A stretch of 64,000 nt of DNA, from NCBI GenBank assembly GCA_017447745.1, contig JAFSMW010000041.1, positions 1 through 64,000 of the forward strand. The letters are read 5' to 3'. This document shows, one piece after another, positions 1 through 8,819 of this stretch; position 1 is the stretch's first letter; each line of letters starts with the position of its first letter. A model generated the notes under the pieces. That model ran no database searches. It was not told the DNA's origin and saw only the letters and a program-made list of their open reading frames with translations. The position numbers and the translations under genes are program-made. The stretch is from Thermoguttaceae bacterium (GTDB taxonomy: Bacteria > Planctomycetota > Planctomycetia > Pirellulales > Thermoguttaceae).

Positions 1-1
1 G

Positions 2-973
2 GCTTATCAGCAGATCCCAAACGTTCAGATTGTGGCGTTTTGCGAAAAGTACTGTCAGGATCGTCTGGCTGGCGACTGGACTAAAATCAAAGGCAACTTC
101 GGCCCGCAGGGCGAAATGATTGACATGTCTCCGTACGCGACCTATACGGAACTGGACGACATGATCGCCGACTCGAACGTTGACATGGTCGACATCTGCC
201 TGCCGCCCAATCAGCACGCTCAGGCGACAATCAAATGCCTTCAGGGCGGGAAAAACGTCTTTTGCGAAAAGCCCATCGCTCTGACCCCCGAAGACGGAAA
301 AGCCATGGTCGACGCCGCCGCGGCTGCCGGAAAACAGCTCAACATCGGGCACGTTCTCCCCTTCTTCCCGGCTTACGGATACATCTACAACGCCAAGCTG
401 GACGGTCGCTGGGGCAAGCTGCTGGGCGGGAACTTTGAACGCGTTATTTCAGACCCGACCTGGCTGAAGAATTACTGGGACATGGGCATCGTCGGCGGGC
501 CGCTGTTGGACTTGCACGTTCACGACGCTCATTTCATTCGCGCTCTGTTTGGACAGCCGCAAGCCGTTCAGGGAACCGGACGCTGCCGCGGCGACATTCC
601 CGAGTACTTCCAGAGCCAGTTCATTTACGACGACCCGGATCTGTGCGTTACCGCCACCAGCGGCATCATCAAACAGCAGGGACGTCCGTTCATGTGCGCT
701 TTTGAAGCCCATTTCGAAAAGGCGACGGTTCTGTTCGATTCCTACGCAGCATTGCCGCTGACCGTTCTTCACGAAGACGGCTCGACAGAAAAGCCGGAAC
801 TGGAAGACCGCGGCGACGTCGGTCCGTTCATTGCCGAACTGACCGAAGCCACTAGGGCCGTTATGGAAGGTCGCAAATCCGACCTGCTCGACGGCTCGTT
901 GGCGTCAGACGCCGTTAAACTCTGCTACGCCGAAATCGACGCCATTGTGAATCGGAAAAAAGTCGAATTATAA
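2..973 (+). CDS. Gfo/Idh/MocA-family NAD(P)-dependent oxidoreductase (5' partial)
   Basis: The frame is open from base 2, and the codons before the first GTG (32) read as the second beta strand of a Rossmann fold (IPNVQIVAFCEKY). The gene therefore starts upstream of the window and the nucleotide-binding GxGxxG is lost. The visible part has the family hallmark CEKPIAL (Glu-Lys-Pro, the conserved Lys near the cofactor) about residue 79 counted from the GTG. The substrate-side segment GGPLLDLHVHDAHFIRALFG fits the C-terminal alpha/beta domain of sugar or inositol dehydrogenases. Substrate cannot be told from sequence. The gene ends TTATAA and a heptad repeat array starts at the very next base. 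Confidence 0.85.
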   Translation, partial: AYQQIPNVQIVAFCEKYCQDRLAGDWTKIKGNFGPQGEMIDMSPYATYTELDDMIADSNVDMVDICLPPNQHAQATIKCLQGGKNVFCEKPIALTPEDGKAMVDAAAAAGKQLNIGHVLPFFPAYGYIYNAKLDGRWGKLLGGNFERVISDPTWLKNYWDMGIVGGPLLDLHVHDAHFIRALFGQPQAVQGTGRCRGDIPEYFQSQFIYDDPDLCVTATSGIIKQQGRPFMCAFEAHFEKATVLFDSYAALPLTVLHEDGSTEKPELEDRGDVGPFIAELTEATRAVMEGRKSDLLDGSLASDAVKLCYAEIDAIVNRKKVEL

Positions 974-1003
974 GGCAGTAGGCAGTAGACAGTAGGCAAT
1001 AGA
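974..1003 (+). repeat. heptanucleotide array, GGCAGTA type
   Basis: Imperfect 7-nt units GGCAGTA, GACAGTA and GGCAATA follow the stop codon of the oxidoreductase without a gap. A further partial unit lies near 1060-1070. This is one of many arrays of this class in the window. Confidence 0.85.
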
Positions 1004-1033
1004 TAAAAATTGTAGCGCGAAGCGCTTCTTTAA

Positions 1034-1050
1034 GAACCGCATAGCGGTTC
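1034..1050. repeat. REP-like palindrome GAACCGC-ata-GCGGTTC
   Basis: Perfect 7-bp arms around a 3-nt centre. Near-identical palindromes followed by CAATAT or CAATAA occur at 62484-62500 and 62680-62694, so this is a dispersed family. Confidence 0.7.
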
Positions 1051-1077
1051 AATATTAGGAGACAGTAGATAATAAAA

Positions 1078-1115
1078 GGGAGCAGGAAAATGATATTCCT
1101 GCTCCCAATTTTTTT
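1078..1115. terminator. Rho-independent terminator between convergent genes
   Basis: GGGAGCAGGA (1078-1087) pairs perfectly with TCCTGCTCCC (1097-1106) and is followed by a T-rich run to 1115. It lies between the oxidoreductase (+) and the hydrolase (-), so it probably serves the plus-strand gene and partly both. Confidence 0.8.
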
Positions 1116-1146
1116 GTTTATATTCCGCTAAAACCTGTTCTGTGGA

Positions 1147-2043
1147 CTATTTACCGGCAAAAGCGGTAAAGACGCCTGTAGATCCAAGATAGTCCGCCAA
1201 AGCGTGCGTTGCGCCAACCTGGTTGGTTACGTTGTAAATAACCACTTTTTCTTTTTGCGAAGCGGGAACGCCGGCGACGCCGTCTCGACCCATGGCTTCC
1301 GTCTGTCTGTCAGGCGTAACGAATCTGTACCATTTCAAACCGGTGTCCACGTCGTTTATCGTTAAAACGCATCGAGTCTGACATTCAAGAGCCTTCTCTC
1401 GACCGTAAACAAACGCGTAAGTCGGAACCGCCGGCGCGATAAGCAACGACTGAATCTTTCCCGACGTTCCCGGCTGAGTTCTGCCGTAAACTTGTCCGCC
1501 GGAAAGAAGCTGACAGGCGCCTAAAACGGTATTCGCTCCGAAGCTGTAGCCGATCAGGCGAATCTCAGCATTTTCAGGCGCGGACTGCAGGAATCGAGTC
1601 AGATAAAAGCTCTCCCACTGACTTCGATGTTCGGCGTTTGTCGCGTCCTGGCGCATTGTCCCTCCCATTCGGGCGGAATTCCAGAACCAAACTACCAGCT
1701 TGTAGTTTTTATCGGGAACGATTCTATTGAGATACTGGCGAATAAGGAAGCCGTCGTTGATTGCAGAATTCCTGTCCGCCAGATTTCCATGAACGTAAAT
1801 AAACGTCTTGCAGTCTTCGGAACCCTTCCAGATCGCGTCTTTATCAGCAGACGTCCAGCCGGTTGTCGTTTGAGCTGCAGCTTTAAAGCCCGCGTCCATC
1901 TGTTCTGGATCAAGACAGCCGTTGTGTCCACAGGAATCAACAACGTAAAACTCTTCCGCAAACGTCGAAAACGACGCAAAAATAAGCGTCAAAAACGCGA
2001 TGGAGTAAACCAGACGCTTGGCTATGGCAATATAATTTCGCAT
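1147..2043 (-). CDS. exported alpha/beta-hydrolase-fold protein
   Basis: A 298-residue protein with an N-terminal signal peptide (hydrophobic stretch about 10-28, then TFAEEF). The alpha/beta hydrolase features are an oxyanion-type motif YVHGN at 83-87 and the nucleophile elbow GYSFGA with Ser167. A late His in GATHALADYL could complete the triad. This suggests a periplasmic esterase, lipase or peptidase of unknown substrate. The start is supported by GAAAGGA about 6 nt upstream of ATG 2043. It is convergent with the oxidoreductase gene and divergent from the lipoprotein gene at 2403. Cys residues in the mature part (CGHNGC, CQTRC) may form disulfides. Confidence 0.75.
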   Translation of the reverse strand: MRNYIAIAKRLVYSIAFLTLIFASFSTFAEEFYVVDSCGHNGCLDPEQMDAGFKAAAQTTTGWTSADKDAIWKGSEDCKTFIYVHGNLADRNSAINDGFLIRQYLNRIVPDKNYKLVVWFWNSARMGGTMRQDATNAEHRSQWESFYLTRFLQSAPENAEIRLIGYSFGANTVLGACQLLSGGQVYGRTQPGTSGKIQSLLIAPAVPTYAFVYGREKALECQTRCVLTINDVDTGLKWYRFVTPDRQTEAMGRDGVAGVPASQKEKVVIYNVTNQVGATHALADYLGSTGVFTAFAGK

Positions 2044-2402
2044 GATTATTCCTTTCAGTAGGTTTAAACTTGTTGTACTGAATTATCAAACTACAGAGTA
2101 TTATACTCATTTCGACAATCAAAGCAACGTCGATTCATAATGATTTTAACGAATTTAATGATTATTCCGGCGCTTTTTATCAAAGACGTTTGTTATATTT
2201 CAAACGCGATTATGGCAATTCGGAAAAATATCGTTTTTTTTCAAAAAATCGGACGTTTTTTTCCACTTTTTCAGAATTGTAAGCTATAGATTAAATGTAA
2301 CGCATGAGCGGGGTAAAATATCCCGCCTGAATAAAAATACTTTTGGTTCTGGCGCAGTTCGTTTATCGTCTGACGCTGTACGTGAATAAGGAGTGTACCC
2401 CC
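2044..2402. other. divergent AT-rich intergenic region
   Basis: About 360 bp between the divergently read hydrolase and lipoprotein genes. It is AT-rich with poly-T/A tracts and contains the small hairpin GCGGG-taaaatat-CCCGC near 2309-2326. Promoters for both genes should lie here, but no -35/-10 pair is clear enough to call. Confidence 0.5.
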
Positions 2403-2732
2403 ATGAAAAAAGCCTTTTTACTTTTGTTCGTCGTTTTGACAGTTGCCTTAACGGTTGGCTGCACTAACGGTCTGCCGCGCAATTGCCTGCTGAGAAAATG
2501 GTTCTGCGGCAAAGAATGCTATCAGGAACCGGCGATGTCTTGCTATACGCCTGATGCGTGCTCAACCTGCCCGACATGCCCGACATGCCCGTCATATTCG
2601 TCTGGAGTTGTTGTTGGCGATCCCGTTGTTCCGGACACCGGCTGCAGTACCTGCTCCGCGCCGTCGCTTCCGCCGGCTGCCAGCCCCATTCTTACAACCC
2701 CGTCCCCCGCGCCAACGTCCTACGGCAACTAA
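2403..2732 (+). CDS. small cysteine/proline-rich lipoprotein
   Basis: A 109-residue protein starting at ATG 2403, which has AAGGAG about 10 nt upstream; an upstream in-frame start at 2343 lacks a ribosome site. The signal peptide ends in the lipobox LTVGC, with the lipidated Cys at 20. The mature part is rich in Cys (CSTCPTCPTCPS and others) and ends in a Pro/Ser/Thr tail. No domain is recognised. It resembles the short low-complexity lipoproteins common in planctomycetes. Multiple CxxC pairs could bind metal or form disulfides; this is inference. Confidence 0.7.
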   Translation: MKKAFLLLFVVLTVALTVGCTNGLPRNCLLRKWFCGKECYQEPAMSCYTPDACSTCPTCPTCPSYSSGVVVGDPVVPDTGCSTCSAPSLPPAASPILTTPSPAPTSYGN

Positions 2733-2776
2733 CGTAACGGGAATATCCAACATTTAACATCAGGGTAGATGTTAAC

Positions 2777-2853
2777 GGCGTCAGTTCTCAGACTGCTGTC
2801 AGATTGAATGCAATGCGTAGACTGGCAGTTACTGATCTGACGCCCCTTTTTTT
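2777..2853 (+). terminator. Rho-independent terminator after the lipoprotein gene
   Basis: GGCGTCAG (2777-2784) pairs with CTGACGCC (2837-2844). The inner part can pair imperfectly, and seven T follow at 2847-2853. Confidence 0.7.
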
Positions 2854-2882
2854 AAAATCAGACAGCTTCAGTTTCCACTGAA

Positions 2883-3749
2883 TTAAAAGCCCGTCAGAGC
2901 TTTTAATATCAATCTGAACTTGCTCCAACGAGAAATCGTCGGACGGTTCGACCAGATGTTGTAGTCAACGCGTCGAATCGCCTCGACGATTTTTTGTCCG
3001 CCCATTATAAAGAGTTTTATATCCGTTTGGAAACTGCGGGGAACCCGGTCAACAAGAGGGCTTCCTTCTATAAAGAACGAATCCGCCCAGCTGCAAAGCT
3101 GAGACATCGTTTCAACAAAAGACGGATTGTAAACCTCGTTTTGAAACTCTTCCAAAGAGTACCCGCAAGAGAGCATGTCGTTGAGAGGAACGTACCGTCT
3201 GGAATCGGCAGCGCCGCTTGACGTTGTACGGCGTTTATCTCTGGCGACGTCCTGCCAATGGTTTGCCAGCTGCAATCCGGTACAGATTTTATCAGACAGA
3301 ATCAGGCTTTCTTCGTCTGTCGTTTGAGCTAAATGGAGAACGATTCTTCCCACCGGATTGGCTGATAGCTTGCAGTAATCCAGCAACTCTTCTCTGGATT
3401 CGTACTCTTTTTTAGTTTGATCAAGACGAAAGGCGGCAATCAAGTCTGCAAAGAGATGTTTTGGAATGGAGAACTTGTCTACAATCGGTTTTAGAGCTAT
3501 AAAAATCGGGTGTTCCGTTTTGCCTTGATAGCAGTCATCCAACTGAGAATTCCAGTTGTTTAGCAATGAAAAAGCCGTTTCGTTATCCGGCGATTCGTCT
3601 CCTAAATCGTCCGCCCAGCGACAGAAAGAATAAACCGGATAGAACGCCTGTCTGACCTGTCGCGGGAGCAGAAAGCTGGCGACAGTAAAATTCTCGTAAT
3701 GCTGACGAGTGTATTGTCGGCAGAATTCCTGAGCGTCAGACAGGTTCAT
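2883..3749 (-). CDS. hpnC: squalene/phytoene synthase family enzyme, HpnC type
   Basis: A 288-residue trans-isoprenyl diphosphate synthase. It has the first aspartate-rich motif SFCRWADDLGDE (DDxxD at 47-51) and the second motif NHWQDVARD (Asp167, Asp171) that bind Mg-diphosphate. The wording around the first motif matches HpnC. In the HpnCDE route HpnC converts presqualene diphosphate to hydroxysqualene on the way to squalene and hopanoids or sterols. After the second motif the usual short GRxYLP loop is lengthened (KRRTTSSGAADSRRYVP). hpnD and hpnE are not in the window. It lies 62 bp downstream of lpxD on the same strand and is probably co-transcribed. Confidence 0.82.
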   Translation of the reverse strand: MNLSDAQEFCRQYTRQHYENFTVASFLLPRQVRQAFYPVYSFCRWADDLGDESPDNETAFSLLNNWNSQLDDCYQGKTEHPIFIALKPIVDKFSIPKHLFADLIAAFRLDQTKKEYESREELLDYCKLSANPVGRIVLHLAQTTDEESLILSDKICTGLQLANHWQDVARDKRRTTSSGAADSRRYVPLNDMLSCGYSLEEFQNEVYNPSFVETMSQLCSWADSFFIEGSPLVDRVPRSFQTDIKLFIMGGQKIVEAIRRVDYNIWSNRPTISRWSKFRLILKALTGF

Positions 3750-3811
3750 GACATAAACAACGTTGTAACAGCTTTACAATCCGATGCGTTTTATTGTTCG
3801 CAAAGCGGATT

Positions 3812-4864
3812 TCAATTGTTGTCATCCTTTTTATCCGCATTTTCTTTTTCCAGCTTTTTGAGTCGGTTTTCGATATCGCGAATTTGTTTTTTGAACTCTG
3901 GCAATTTGGAAATCAGAGCGAACTTGAGCAGCTGTTCCCGTTCCGGACAGGCGGGCGCGCCGAGCATTTTCGCTCCCGGATCAATGTTGTTCATAACGCC
4001 GCACTTGGCGCCTAAAATCGCCAAATCGCCAATCGTAACGTGATCCCGAACTCCAACTTGCCCCGCCATGACAACGTAGTCCCCGGTGGTAACGCTGCCG
4101 GCGATTCCAACCTGAGCGCAAAGGAGATTGTGTTTTCCAATCTGACAGTTATGTCCGATCATAACCTGATCGTCGATTTTTGTCCCGTCGCCGATTCGCG
4201 TCGGTCCGTACGCTCCGCGGTCAATGCAACTGTTAGCTCCGACGTCGACGTCGTCTCCCAGAATGACGTTGCCCAGCTGAGCCGCTAACGTGTGCTTGCC
4301 GTCAACCGGTTTGTATCCAAAGCCGTTTGCTCCAATTGACGCCCCTGCGCTGAGAATGCAGCGTTTTCCGACAATGCAGTCTTCATGAACCACGACGCCG
4401 GGATAGAGAACGGAGTTCTCGCCGATTTTAGCTCCAGCCATGACGCAGGAGTGCGGATGAAGAACGACGTTGTCGCCGATTTCCGCTTCCGCTCCAACGT
4501 AAGCAAACGGATAGATTGTTACATTCACGCCGATCTTGGCTGTTGGGTCTATGCTTGCCTGCAGGCTGACAAACGGTTGAGGCGCAATGCGCTGAGGGCG
4601 AAACAGCTTCACGATTTTCGTAAAAGCGTCGTGAACGTCATCAACCATCAACGCTGGAATTCCAACCGACAAGTCCGATTTCGGCATGACAACCGCCGAC
4701 GCCTGTGTGTTAAACAGCGTGTCGAGTCTGCTGACGTTGTCGATGAGCGTAATGTCGCCCGGACCAGCTTCAGAAAGAATAACGGCGTTCTCAATTATCG
4801 TTGAACCGTCTCCGACAACGGTCGCGTTAACCAGTTTTGCCAGTTGGGAAAGTGTTTGTGCCAT
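3812..4864 (-). CDS. lpxD: UDP-3-O-acylglucosamine N-acyltransferase LpxD
   Basis: A 350-residue protein, near the usual LpxD length. An N-terminal uridine-binding domain (1-100) is followed by a left-handed beta-helix of hexapeptide repeats (about 105-290). The catalytic His is in MIGHNCQIG (His238). A C-terminal charged helix or coiled coil (EIENRLKKLEKEN-like) ends in an acidic tail. It adds the second 3-hydroxyacyl chain in lipid A synthesis at the inner membrane, so the organism should make LPS. Other lpx genes are not in the window. The intergenic heptad array lies between its start and aspS. Confidence 0.93.
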   Translation of the reverse strand: MAQTLSQLAKLVNATVVGDGSTIIENAVILSEAGPGDITLIDNVSRLDTLFNTQASAVVMPKSDLSVGIPALMVDDVHDAFTKIVKLFRPQRIAPQPFVSLQASIDPTAKIGVNVTIYPFAYVGAEAEIGDNVVLHPHSCVMAGAKIGENSVLYPGVVVHEDCIVGKRCILSAGASIGANGFGYKPVDGKHTLAAQLGNVILGDDVDVGANSCIDRGAYGPTRIGDGTKIDDQVMIGHNCQIGKHNLLCAQVGIAGSVTTGDYVVMAGQVGVRDHVTIGDLAILGAKCGVMNNIDPGAKMLGAPACPEREQLLKFALISKLPEFKKQIRDIENRLKKLEKENADKKDDNN

Positions 4865-4868
4865 ATTG

Positions 4869-4973
4869 AGTGAGGAAATAGGGAGTAGGGAATAGGACGT
4901 AGAGGCAATAGGCAGTAGGCAGTAGGCAGTAGGAAAATTTTACTACTGCCTCTTGCCTACTCCCTACTGCCTA
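4869..4973. repeat. composite heptad array, two inverted halves
   Basis: The left half has units GGGAGTA, GGGAATA, GGCAATA and GGCAGTA (three in a row). After AAAATTTT the right half reads TACTGCC, TTGCC and TACTCCC, the inverted form, so the RNA can fold into a long imperfect hairpin. The last CTA supplies the stop codon (TAG) of aspS on the minus strand at 4971-4973. Confidence 0.85.
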
Positions 4974-6746
4974 ATTCTCCTCTTTTCTCGTATTCTGAAT
5001 GGACAGCTCGTCAAGCTGTTTGTCGTCGACAACGCCGGGGGCGCCGGTCATCAAGTCCGTAGCGCGGGCGGTCTTCGGGAACGCAATGACGTCGCGAATG
5101 TTGTCGTATCCGCCAAAGAGCATGACAAGACGGTCAACGCCCAAAGCAATGCCAGCGTGCGGCGGAGCGCCGAACTTCAACGCGTCGAGAAGGAACCCGA
5201 AACGTTCGTGAGCGGTCTGGTCGTCGATGTTGAGCAGCTTGAAAATCTTCGCCTGAAGGTTGGTGTCGTGAATACGAACCGTGCCGCCGCCCGCTTCAAA
5301 GCCGTTGATTACCAGGTCGTACGCAACTGCGTGAACCTTTTCCGGAGCGGTGTCCAGCAAATCCAGTTCCGCCGGCTGAGGCATGGTGAACGGGTGATGT
5401 TTGGCGTCCCATTTGTTGTCCTCTTCGTTCCATTCGAACATCGGGAAAGAGACGATCCAGGAGAAGCTCATCGACTTCGGGTCGTACAGCTTGAGTTCCT
5501 TCGCCAGGCGTCGGCGCAAACCGTCCAGAGCGGCGCAGGTGATGTCGAACGTGTCCGCAACAACCAGAATCATGTCGCCGTCTTTCGCGCCGGTGATTTC
5601 CAGAATCTTTTTGTGTTCCTCGTCCGTGAATTTTTTCGCTGTCGGAGAGGCAATGTCGCCGTTTTCCACCTTGAACCAGACAAGCCCTTTCGCCTTGAAA
5701 TCTTCCTTGACGTAAGTCGTCAGCTCGTCAATCGCCTTGCGGGAATACTTGTCGGCGCACTGCGGAACGACAATCGCTCGAACCCGATTTCCCGCTTCCG
5801 CCGGACCGCGAAAGACCTGGAAATCGACGGTTTTGGCAAACTCGGTCAGGTCGATAATTTCCATACCGAAACGGAGATCCGGCTTGTCAGAACCATAGCG
5901 TTCCATGGCTTCGTCATAGTCCATGCGCGACAGCGGCAGCTGGAGGTCAAGCCCGAGAATCTTCTTCGCCAGGTCGGCGATCATGCCGTCCATGAACGTG
6001 AGAATGTCTTCCATCTCGACAAACGACATCTCAATATCCAGTTGAGTGAATTCCGGTTGACGGTCGGCGCGGAGGTCTTCGTCACGGAAACAGCGCGCCA
6101 GCTGAACGTAACGGTCGTATCCGGCAATCATGAGCAACTGTTTGTACAGCTGCGGGGACTGGGGCAGGGCGTAGTATTTGCCCGGATGAACGCGGCTTGG
6201 AACCAGATAATCTCGAGCGCCTTCGGGAGTGGATCGTCCCAGCATCGGGGTTTCGACTTCGATAAACCCGTGAGCGTCTGTATAGTCGCGCAGCGTCTTA
6301 ATCATGCGATGGCGCAGCATCAACGCGTCCTGCATAGCGGTGCGGCGCAAGTCCAAATATCGATACTGCAATCGAACGTCTTCGCTGGGCAGTTCCGGAA
6401 TGCTCGGATAAACCGGCGGCTGATTGCATTTGTTGAGAAGCGTCATTTGAGTCGGACGGACTTCGATTTCTCCGGTCGCCATGTCAGGGTTCGCCTGACC
6501 AACGGGTCGAGCGCAAACCTTGCCCGTTACCTGAACGACGTACTCCATTTTCAGCCCTCGCGCCAGTTCGAGCAGGTCTTCGCCCGCTTCCGGGGCAAAT
6601 GCCGTTTGAGTAATCCCGTATCTGTCTCGGAGGTTGACGAAAACCAATCCGCCCTGATTGCGAATTCGGTCGACCCAACCGCAAATCGTTACTTCCTGTC
6701 CAATATGTTCCGCCCTCAGGGCGCCGCACGTGTGTGTTCTGTACAT
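4971..6746 (-). CDS. aspS: aspartyl-tRNA synthetase
   Basis: A 591-residue class II synthetase in the usual bacterial length. The N-terminal OB anticodon-binding domain starts MYRTHTCGALR and contains GWVDRIRNQGG. The catalytic domain has QSPQLYKQLLM and motif 2 FRDEDLRADRQPEFTQLD. A bacterial GAD insertion is followed by the HPFTMP block and motif 3 (GIALGVDRLVMLFGG). ATG 6746 is chosen because the family begins here; an upstream in-frame ATG at 6788 adds 14 residues and also lacks a clear Shine-Dalgarno. Whether it is discriminating or also charges tRNA-Asn cannot be decided. Confidence 0.95.
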   Translation of the reverse strand: MYRTHTCGALRAEHIGQEVTICGWVDRIRNQGGLVFVNLRDRYGITQTAFAPEAGEDLLELARGLKMEYVVQVTGKVCARPVGQANPDMATGEIEVRPTQMTLLNKCNQPPVYPSIPELPSEDVRLQYRYLDLRRTAMQDALMLRHRMIKTLRDYTDAHGFIEVETPMLGRSTPEGARDYLVPSRVHPGKYYALPQSPQLYKQLLMIAGYDRYVQLARCFRDEDLRADRQPEFTQLDIEMSFVEMEDILTFMDGMIADLAKKILGLDLQLPLSRMDYDEAMERYGSDKPDLRFGMEIIDLTEFAKTVDFQVFRGPAEAGNRVRAIVVPQCADKYSRKAIDELTTYVKEDFKAKGLVWFKVENGDIASPTAKKFTDEEHKKILEITGAKDGDMILVVADTFDITCAALDGLRRRLAKELKLYDPKSMSFSWIVSFPMFEWNEEDNKWDAKHHPFTMPQPAELDLLDTAPEKVHAVAYDLVINGFEAGGGTVRIHDTNLQAKIFKLLNIDDQTAHERFGFLLDALKFGAPPHAGIALGVDRLVMLFGGYDNIRDVIAFPKTARATDLMTGAPGVVDDKQLDELSIQNTRKEEN

Positions 6747-6818
6747 AATAGCTTTATAATCCTGTAATTCATAACCAGAAGCCGGCATAGAAGACGCCGC
6801 TTCTCACTTTAGATATAT

Positions 6819-6846
6819 ATAATACTATAATCGCCGATTATAGCAA
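6819..6846 (-). promoter_or_regulatory. putative aspS promoter with palindromic spacer
   Basis: On the minus strand TTGCTA (6841-6846) and TATTAT (6819-6824) are 16 bp apart. The spacer is filled by a perfect palindrome, CTATAATC-gcc-GATTATAG (6825-6843), which overlaps the -35 and could be an operator. No transcript evidence exists. Confidence 0.45.
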
Positions 6847-7160
6847 GGGGGGCGGGCGGCGAGGCTCCGCTCCCAATCCTCGCTGCCACGCGAAATGACT
6901 TATATCCGCTCCCGTTGGTCGCTTTGCGGCGTAAGTCTCACCAAAACATAAGAACACGTCCTGACGATAATCTTTAATTGTAGGTTAGATTAGGGGTGTA
7001 CGCAAATTTTACCGGCTCTCAATAGAGTTTTGTTTTTGCAAAAACGTCTGGGATAATATGTCGCGATAGCGAACGTGGTTCGCTTTAGTCCCGGCTCTCA
7101 TATTTCTCTATCTTTGTAAGAAAAATTTGCACGCACCCTTCGACTAATGTTTTTTCGTCC
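6847..7160. other. intergenic region with dispersed-repeat pieces
   Basis: No gene is seen. GGCGAGGCTCCGCTCCCA (from about 6857) and CGCTCCCGTTGGTCGCTTTG (from about 6908) both recur, inverted, at 56710-56780. The second also recurs inside the UvrA-like gene near 50315. The rest is AT-rich with no clear structure. Confidence 0.55.
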
Positions 7161-7165
7161 TGGGG

Positions 7166-7193
7166 TTGTTTTTTTCTTAAAAATCAATATAAT
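7166..7193 (+). promoter_or_regulatory. putative promoter for a leaderless rnhA mRNA
   Basis: TTGTTT (7166-7171) and TATAAT (7188-7193) are 16 bp apart. The -10 ends exactly 7 nt before the rnhA ATG, so the expected start of transcription is at or next to the start codon, and no Shine-Dalgarno is present. The flanking AT-richness weakens the call. Confidence 0.45.
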
Positions 7194-7200
7194 ATATGTT

Positions 7201-7650
7201 ATGTGTGAAGTAATATTATATACTGACGGAGCTTGCAGCGGAAATCCCGGACCGGGCGGCTGGGCGTATATTCTTCGACATAAAGCGACTGGGCGCGAAA
7301 AAGTCCGTTCTGGCGGAGAAGCAAATACCACCAACAACCGCATGGAACTCATGGCGGTTATCGAAGGATTGCAGGCGCTGACGCGTCCGGTTTCAGTAGA
7401 GCTGGTTTCTGACAGCTCCTACGTCGGCAACGGGTTGACAAGATGGATTTCCTCCTGGAAAAAGAAAGGCTGGAAACTCGCTGACGGAAAGCCGGTCAAA
7501 AACGTTGATTTGTGGCAAATTCTCGACGAACTAAACCAAATTCACAAGATTAAATACACGTACGTTCCCGGACATAAAGGACATCCGGAAAACGAAAAAT
7601 GCGACCAGCTCGCGGTTGCAGAATGGAAAAAGATTCGAGCGGGGGAGTGA
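7201..7650 (+). CDS. rnhA: ribonuclease HI
   Basis: A 149-residue enzyme that cuts the RNA strand of RNA:DNA hybrids (Okazaki primers, R-loops) with two Mg ions. The family start [15 protein letters not shown] is intact. The catalytic set is Asp9, Glu49 (in NNRMEL), Asp71 (SDSSYV) and Asp135 (ENEKCDQLA), with the mobile-loop His125 (VPGHKGH). The start is taken at ATG 7201, where the first beta strand begins; an upstream in-frame start at 7147 would add 18 unrelated hydrophobic residues. There is no ribosome site, see the promoter entry. Confidence 0.95.
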   Translation: MCEVILYTDGACSGNPGPGGWAYILRHKATGREKVRSGGEANTTNNRMELMAVIEGLQALTRPVSVELVSDSSYVGNGLTRWISSWKKKGWKLADGKPVKNVDLWQILDELNQIHKIKYTYVPGHKGHPENEKCDQLAVAEWKKIRAGE

Positions 7651-7682
7651 GAATGCAATAGGCAAGAGACAGTAGACAGTAG
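7651..7682 (+). repeat. heptad array after rnhA
   Basis: Units GCAATAG, GCAAGAG, ACAGTAG and ACAGTAG start one base after the TGA stop of rnhA. Same class as 974-1003. Confidence 0.8.
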
Positions 7683-7764
7683 TTTTTCTATTCCTTTTAT
7701 CTATCCTGATTCCCTTTTCCGAATCGCGCAATTTGAAAACTAACATATCTATATTGGTTACGAA

Positions 7765-8751
7765 ATGAAACGCTGTATTAATAAAACCGGTTTTACGTTA
7801 GTAGAACTGCTTGTCGTAATAGCGATTATTGCCGTCTTGGTTGGTTTGCTTTTGCCGGCAGTTCAGGCGGCGCGAGAGGCTGGACGGCGAATGCAATGCT
7901 CTAACAATGTCAAGCAGATTACTCTTGCCGTGATCAATTATGAATCCAAACATAAGGTTTACTGCTGCGGTTCGTATGGATATATCGATAACGAGAGCAA
8001 ACCGGAAGCGTGGATGCGGCGCAGCTGGTACTATCATATTTTGCCGTATATAGAACAGGAGCCGTTATACGACGTCTACAACGAACATTATCAACATCCA
8101 GAGGCGTCTTCCGGCGGACGAGGTAGTTTTGATTACACCAACCTGCCGGCTAAAACCACGATCGTTCCAACTCTGATGTGTCCGGACGATCAAAACAATC
8201 CGAAGGTGCATAACGGTTCTTCTCTCCAAAACCAGCAGGGATTTCATGGAAACTACGTTGGCAACGGCGGCAACACGTATTTCAACGTTGATGCGTCCGG
8301 AACGTGGAAGCAGGAATCGTGCACGGAACTCAACGGCATTTTCCCGCCGCTGAGGGCTATTAAACCAACGCAGGTAGTAGATGGAACGTCGAAGACGCTT
8401 ATGTTTAGCGAAATTCGTCTTGTTCCAGACGGAGCTCAAGGAACTGGAAAAGAAGACATTCGCGGTCGACTTATCAACGCTCGACACACCGGCGCGCTGT
8501 TTTCCACCTTATACGCTCCAAACACGATGGAGCCGGATAGACACCATTACTGTATTTCCACCGAATACGCTCCGTGTACCAATACCAACCAGAAGAACCT
8601 CGTTTCCGCCCGATCCTATCATGGCGGCGACGGCGTTGTCGCTTCTATGTGCGACGGTTCTATAACGTTTATTCGCTCAACCGTTAACATGGAAGTATAT
8701 CACGCTTTGGGAAGCCGCGATGGAGTAGAGACCGTTACTGATGAATTCTAG
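7765..8751 (+). CDS. DUF1559 (SBP_bac_10-type) pseudopilin-like protein
   Basis: A 328-residue protein with a type IV pilin-like N-terminus: prepilin peptidase site KTGFTLVELLVVIAIIAVLV followed by LLPAVQAAREAGRRMQCSNN, the hallmark opening of the planctomycete DUF1559 family. The C-terminal part has the family signature ARSYHGGDGVVASMCDGS (the H-x9-DG-type block) near 296-313. It is expected to be a membrane-anchored, surface or periplasmic protein of unknown role; these occur in dozens of copies per planctomycete genome. It is followed 68 bp later by a small lipoprotein gene, a common pairing for the family. Confidence 0.92.
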   Translation: MKRCINKTGFTLVELLVVIAIIAVLVGLLLPAVQAAREAGRRMQCSNNVKQITLAVINYESKHKVYCCGSYGYIDNESKPEAWMRRSWYYHILPYIEQEPLYDVYNEHYQHPEASSGGRGSFDYTNLPAKTTIVPTLMCPDDQNNPKVHNGSSLQNQQGFHGNYVGNGGNTYFNVDASGTWKQESCTELNGIFPPLRAIKPTQVVDGTSKTLMFSEIRLVPDGAQGTGKEDIRGRLINARHTGALFSTLYAPNTMEPDRHHYCISTEYAPCTNTNQKNLVSARSYHGGDGVVASMCDGSITFIRSTVNMEVYHALGSRDGVETVTDEF

Positions 8752-8819
8752 TTTTATAAACAAGGCTGCGCAAGTCTGAATTATTGACATTCAACAATTC
8801 CGCAAGAAATTAATCAATC

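Noticed and set aside
974-1070. small non-coding RNA gene
   Set aside because: The structure is explained by the heptad array, a dispersed palindrome and a terminator; no promoter is visible.
4953-6767. 604-codon open frame on the plus strand
   Set aside because: It is the antisense shadow of aspS, with no start signals and an Arg/Val-rich composition typical of reverse reading of this codon use.
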